Origin: Cudoniella acicularis
Lineage: Eukaryota > Ascomycota > Leotiomycetes > Helotiales > Helotiaceae
NCBI GenBank assembly: GCA_013054445.1
Contig: JAAMPI010000437.1
Span: forward strand, 1 to 37,808
Length of the DNA stretch: 37,808 nucleotides
Direction of reading: 5' to 3'
Shown piece by piece: positions 33,663 to 37,808 of the stretch. The translations under genes were made by a program, and so were the position numbers. The number at the start of each line of letters is the position of its first letter. Within the stretch, counting starts at the first letter, position 1. The notes beneath the pieces are model-generated. The model was not told the origin of the DNA. It was given only the letters and a program-made list of their open reading frames with translations, and searched no databases.

Positions 33663-35679
33663 CTAACAAAAGATAGTTACACAGCTTCAGATGCCTTTTT
33701 TGAAGCTCTTTGGGAGGTACGTTTACATCTAGTTAATTTTTCGGTATTTGATTTCTCAGTTGACAATGTAAACAAAGTGCGGGGTACAAGCATGCTTCGT
33801 GAATCTTGTCTCTGGCCACTCAAGTCTTATCGAGTCTGTTATCAAAGGACAGTGAGAGCGCAAGAGTCACTTTCCCAAAACATACACCTGTCCAAACGAG
33901 GTTTGTCGCTATTCACAGTCCAATGATTTTCAGCAACCTCGGCAGCCACAAATTAATCAAATGCGCAGATGGTAGCCCTCTCTATGGCCGATAGCTGGGC
34001 TAGAGCAACCGGTCAGCTGCAAGCAGTAATCGTCCACGTCGACGTAGGAACGCAAGCTCTAGGTGCAGCAATGCACAACGCAAATAGCGGACGAGTTCCC
34101 ATACTGATCTTTGCCGGACTGTGCCCCTATTCAGAAGACAGCGATTTCCGTGGTGCTCGAACAGAGTATCAGCACTGGTTGCAGGATATCCCTGACCAGA
34201 AGGCAATCGTTGGCGAGTATTGCAGATATGTGAGTGAGTTTCGTACGGGGAGCGCAGTGAAGAATATGGTTGCAAGGGCGATGCAGTTTGCTATGAGTGA
34301 TCCGAAGGTGCCAGTGTATCTGGTCGGGGCAAGGGAGGTTATGGCGGAAAAGATCGAGCCATAAGTGCTTGAATGGGAGAAAGATGGAGCTACACCTCCT
34401 GCCGCACTTCCTGAAAACGCGGTCTCAATAATCGCTGAGGCGTTGGTGCACGCTAAATCCCTGTTTATCATCACAGGGTACCCAGGATGGAACCACGTTT
34501 GTCCTGCTCAACTCACCAAGCTTGCAAACGTGGTTCCAGGTCTCCGTGTATTCGACACAGGTGGCTCTGAGATGTGTTTTCCAGTTTCGCATCTAGCTTA
34601 TGCAGGATTCCGTCTGAGTTTCGACATAATAATCACAGAGGCAGGTGTGATATTAGTCCTCGACCGTGATGTTCCATGGATCCCTTCCAAGAACCCTCCA
34701 AGGAAAGATGCCCGTATTTATTATGTAGATTTAGATCCTCTCAACTCTAAAATTGAATTATCTTTCTTTCCAGCAGACGCAAGGTGGAGAGCGGACAGCT
34801 TTACTGCCCTAACTCAAACCAACGACCACATTTCGCGCACAGAAAAACTTCAAGAAGTCCTCCACGACCCGATTTACACAAAGCGCTGGTCGAATCTCGC
34901 AGATAAGCACCTTTCAAAACTTGAAGCCTTTTCTAAACTTGCTGTACCCCCAGAAAACGGCATGCTAGACATCCACCACGTGGGAGCAGCAATCAAGAAA
35001 GCTGTGCCAAACGATACCGTCTTCGTCGTTGAGGCCGCCACGAATTCAATGCCTTTATTAGACCAGCTCTAAGTTGATTTGCCAGAAAGCTGGATCAACA
35101 GCAGGGGAGCAGCACTCAGTATTAAACTCGCATTGGACACGAATGGAAGTCCCAAATTCGTATGCCAAATTACAGGAGATGGGGTATTCTTGTTTACGGT
35201 TCCGAGTAGTGTGTATTGGATTGCATCAAGATATGGCATTCTTATATTGACGGTAGTACTTAATAATAAAGGTGAGGTCTGAACTTCTTTTCAATTTTAC
35301 TTTCATTTCATATTTTGTGGGGGGCATAGAACTTGATAGAAGCATTTGTTGGCTAAAAGTTAGATTGCACGCAGGCTGGAACGCACCTAGACGATCTCAT
35401 GAGCTTGTTTACCCCGACGGTCTCAGAGCAACAGCATCAAATCAAGAGATGCATATTTCACTTGACCCTCTGCCAGACTGTGGAGGAATTTCAAAAGCGG
35501 CAGGTGGAGAGAATTTTCGGGTTTTGCAAGGCGGTGTGTTCATTGGAAAAGCGATAACAGCGACAGAGTTGAGAACCGTGCTTGAGGAAGCAGTAAGAGC
35601 GACTGTGAGTGGGCGAGGTGCAGTTTTTGAGGTTGTATTGTATGTGGATGAGAAGGGAGAGAGTAAGGTAAGAAGATGA
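33663..35679 (+). pseudogene. Thiamine-diphosphate-dependent enzyme (acetolactate synthase-like) pseudogene
   Basis: Family-like sequence runs in order. The segment YTASDAFFEALWE (33678-33716) is followed by an intron (GTACGT, 33717-33777). CFVNLVSGHSSLIE then runs to CPNE at 33900, with the Glu likely the cofactor-activating residue. A second intron (33901-33968) follows, then the long N-terminal and central domains, and a C-terminal TDP domain with GDG (35179-35187) and NN (about 35262-35267). The last intron (35272-35374) leads to a final exon ending at TGA 35677-35679. Stops interrupt the frame at TGA 33853-33855, TAA 34362-34364 and TAA 35070-35072; at least two look like C-to-T changes. 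About nine residues of a Gly-rich segment before the GDG motif seem deleted (after SWIN). No start codon is secure. Enzymes of this class decarboxylate or ligate 2-oxo acids; the exact substrate is unknown. It cannot make a full enzyme. Confidence 0.8.
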
Positions 35680-37027
35680 GGAAGTTAGGGGTCAGCCCCT
35701 ATTTGGGATCTGAGAATAAGCGAGCTTGAGTGATTCAGGGGTAAGATTAGGAGATTCGTAGAAATCGACACAAATGCCGATACTACCTCATTTTGGTCTA
35801 ACTAACTAGATCTTAGTAGCTCCATTAGAATTGATTGAAATAACTAATTCTTATCCTTTTTTTACTGATATACTCAACATTCTATGACAGACGCTTAAAC
35901 CATTTCCTGCTCGCTAAATTGTGGAGTGTTGGTCCCTATAATTTTGGCGAGCAGTCACTGAACTCCAGGGGCTTGCATGCTGTAACTTACGAACCTACGG
36001 ACAGAAGTCTGTGCGTTCAGGGCATTTTGCTAGGAAATAAAAATCGAAAATTCGTAAATCATAAAATCGTATTTAGTAGAAGTATGATTTTGCTTCTTTA
36101 ATTATTATTTCTAAAATCGTAAGTAGTAAGTATTATTATTTATTTTACAACTTTGAAGTGATTACGATAACCCTACTTTTTAAAAGGCCTGGAGGCGGGG
36201 TCGCGAAGCTGATAAAATACCTGAAAATGCCCCGAGCGCACGGACTTCTACGTGTAGGTTCGTTAGTGAGTATTGTTGCTAACTCGTCAGGTGTCGCAAT
36301 CCGTAAAACAAATTTTTTACACACACATAACAATCTCGAATCATCTACGAAATGTTCGGGAAGGCCACTGCTGGTTCTTCTTGACCTTCAATCCATTTTT
36401 ATCTCGCTTTGATCGTTGTGCGCAATTTGAGAAAATTATTTCTGATTGCAGCGACCCTTCGAGTAGAATTCGGGGCTTGCTCGCTAAATTACAGCGAGTC
36501 GCCGCCTGAAGATTACTACCACCCACTACATTGTTCTATATCTTACATGTCAGTGAGTCAATAACAAAAGAAAACACTATGTTTTTAAAAATTCTTCACT
36601 TCAGACTGATACTAAGTGCTACTTTGTTTTATTTCGAAGTATGTCAATCACGCGTTTAGCTAGTGTAATCTTATATTTTTGAGTTCATCAGGGGTAATAT
36701 AACTAAAAGAATATATTCAAAGAAAGATATAGAATGTATATGTGATGCAATTGTGATTTTTTAGCTCTAGTCTACAAATATAAATCACCGGCATATTTGA
36801 GACTCTGACAGAGCTGAAAGCCAGAATAGCGTTGCCACAGCTGCCGCCTATTTCACTACAGGTGCCACGTCACTGATCCCGACGCCTTCGGCTTCAGCTG
36901 ACTTCCCCCTAGGCATCAACGTAATCTTACCTGCATTTATCTAAAGAAATATATATGTATATTTCCAATTCACATCAGACACTCAATTCTAAAAAAGACA
37001 TTTTGTTCCTCCAATCGCAACAGCACC
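35680..37027. other. AT-rich intergenic holding a fold-back element; phosphatase promoter
   Basis: No gene is seen. The central part is the inverted-repeat element described separately. The last ~200 bases before 37028 are the likely promoter and leader of the phosphatase gene, with a TATATAT-like stretch at about 36949-36960 and a C-rich A-rich leader ending CAGCACC before the ATG. Confidence 0.45.
35908..36500. mobile_element. Fold-back / MITE-like element remnant
   Basis: Arms 35990-36028 and 36224-36262 are inverted copies, 32 of 39 positions matching, with most differences being transitions. Outside them TGCTCGCTAAATT occurs as a direct repeat at 35908-35920 and 36478-36490. Each copy starts a small hairpin (TGCTCGC/GCGAGCA 35908-35953; CTCGCT/AGCGAG 36480-36498). 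The interior is AT-rich and non-coding. This is compatible with a non-autonomous DNA transposon of about 0.6 kb that has been mutated. Exact ends and target-site duplication were not established. Confidence 0.5.
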
Positions 37028-37808
37028 ATGGAATCTCTAAAAGAAACAAGCATAGCACAAATTAAACCCATTCCAGGGTTATATATTTCGGAGTAAGTAA
37101 CCCGCCACATAACTCTTCCCTCTAGCTATCAGATACAATTTTCAAATAACTAACAACCACCCTAGTCGTTTCGCCGCACGCTCAAGACTCCTTCTACGCT
37201 CTTTAGGCATCACGCACATCCTATCTGTAACTCAGGAAGAGGATGTTCCCCCACTCAATTCTTCCGCAAACCCAAATGCAGATCCCGATATAAAACAAAT
37301 TCAATATGTAATGAAACATATCCCTATTTACGATGACCCTACGGAAGACATTCTTATCCATTTGGAAGACGCTTGTGATTGGATTCAAAACTGTTTATCG
37401 ACGTTCTCGCCAACGAACAAGGACAACGATAATGCAAATGAGGCTACTGAAAAGGAAAAGAATGGAGGGGGAGGTGTACTGGTACACTGTACACAAGGAA
37501 TTTCCCGCTCAGGAGCTGTGATCGTTGCATATCGTACGTATTAACACATTTAGAGGATTTAATCCCTTTCCAATCCGAAACCAGTAGAAAAAGAAGAACT
37601 AACAAAAAAAGTAATGCGATCTCTTTCGCTCTCCTGTACAAACGCACTCTCTCTTGCCCGCTCCTCCCGCCCTCTCATTTCTCCAAACCCGGGCTTCGAA
37701 TACCAACTCCGAGTCTGGTCCTTTTGCGATTTCTCTATTTACAACCTCCCCGATCCCAGTTTCGCATCCGACTCTTCAAAGGAAAAAGAGGAAAAACCAG
37801 CATACAAA
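37028..37808 (+). CDS. Dual-specificity protein phosphatase, 3' end outside the window
   Basis: Exons are 37028-37092, 37166-37533 and 37585 onward, reaching the window edge still in frame (218 codons so far). Intron 1 (37093-37165) has a GTAAGT donor and CTAAC branch site; intron 2 (37534-37584) has a GTACGT donor. The spliced protein begins IKPIPGLYISD and continues through RSLGITHILSVT to the catalytic loop HCTQGISRSGAVIVAY, where Cys130 is the nucleophile and Arg136 binds phosphate. Asp residues in IYDDPTED are candidates for the general acid. The last exon continues with a Leu/Ser-rich helix and NPGFEYQL, typical of the C-terminal end of DUSP domains. Such enzymes remove phosphate from Tyr and Ser/Thr, often on MAP kinases; the substrate here is unknown. 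A Lys/Asn/Glu-rich insertion precedes the catalytic loop. Confidence 0.9.

Noticed and set aside
33717..33968. Extra disabling breaks in the thiamine-diphosphate pseudogene
   Set aside because: Two of the apparent breaks in this segment are clean introns (33717-33777 and 33901-33968) that restore family sequence; only TGA 33853 within the segment is a true stop.
1..37808. tRNA, 5S rRNA or CRISPR array
   Set aside because: No tRNA T-loop/anticodon arrangement, 5S-like sequence or regularly spaced repeats with unique spacers could be found by eye; CRISPR is not expected in a fungus.

Overview
The window looks like genomic DNA of a filamentous ascomycete (Pezizomycotina). It holds a clear CreA/Cre1 carbon-catabolite repressor. 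Its genes have 45-130 nt GT-AG introns, often with CTAAC/CTGAC-like branch sites. It also carries typical fungal families: Zn2Cys6 regulator, PDR-type ABC transporter, F-box protein, small secreted protein. The CreA tail resembles Leotiomycetes or Sordariomycetes homologues; I cannot name the species.

Layout. (1) 1-1785: creA on the plus strand with a 501-nt leader free of ATG. (2) 1786-15754: about 14 kb of normal-GC DNA in which I find no convincing intact gene. It holds low-complexity repeats, a cluster of TGCCTAA heptamers, paired hairpins, a decayed Zn2Cys6-like fragment and a duplicated motif inside uncertain reading frames. (3) 15755-17752: an uninterrupted minus-strand gene joining C2H2-like fingers and a zinc ribbon to a Ser/Thr kinase domain. 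(4) 18120-24700: AT-rich DNA with a broken F-box gene (one nonsense codon, one frameshift) and a small secreted protein gene that appears cut short by a TAG. (5) 24774-31676: an intact convergent pair, a Zn2Cys6 transcription factor (two exons) and a full-length PDR-type ABC transporter (12 exons, 1503 codons plus stop, frame closed). (6) 33663-35679: a thiamine-diphosphate enzyme pseudogene with three in-frame stops. (7) 35908-36500: a fold-back element. (8) 37028 to the right edge: a dual-specificity phosphatase gene, incomplete.

Reading of the whole. Housekeeping-type genes (creA, phosphatase) lie at the two ends. The AT-rich interior has the character of an accessory region, where several genes are decaying and a regulator/efflux-pump pair stays open. 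Convergence and a 326-bp gap suggest, but do not prove, that the regulator controls the pump. The broken thiamine-diphosphate enzyme upstream of the pump could be the remains of a small metabolic or detoxification cluster. All exon joins were made by eye from frame, splice-site and family consistency.
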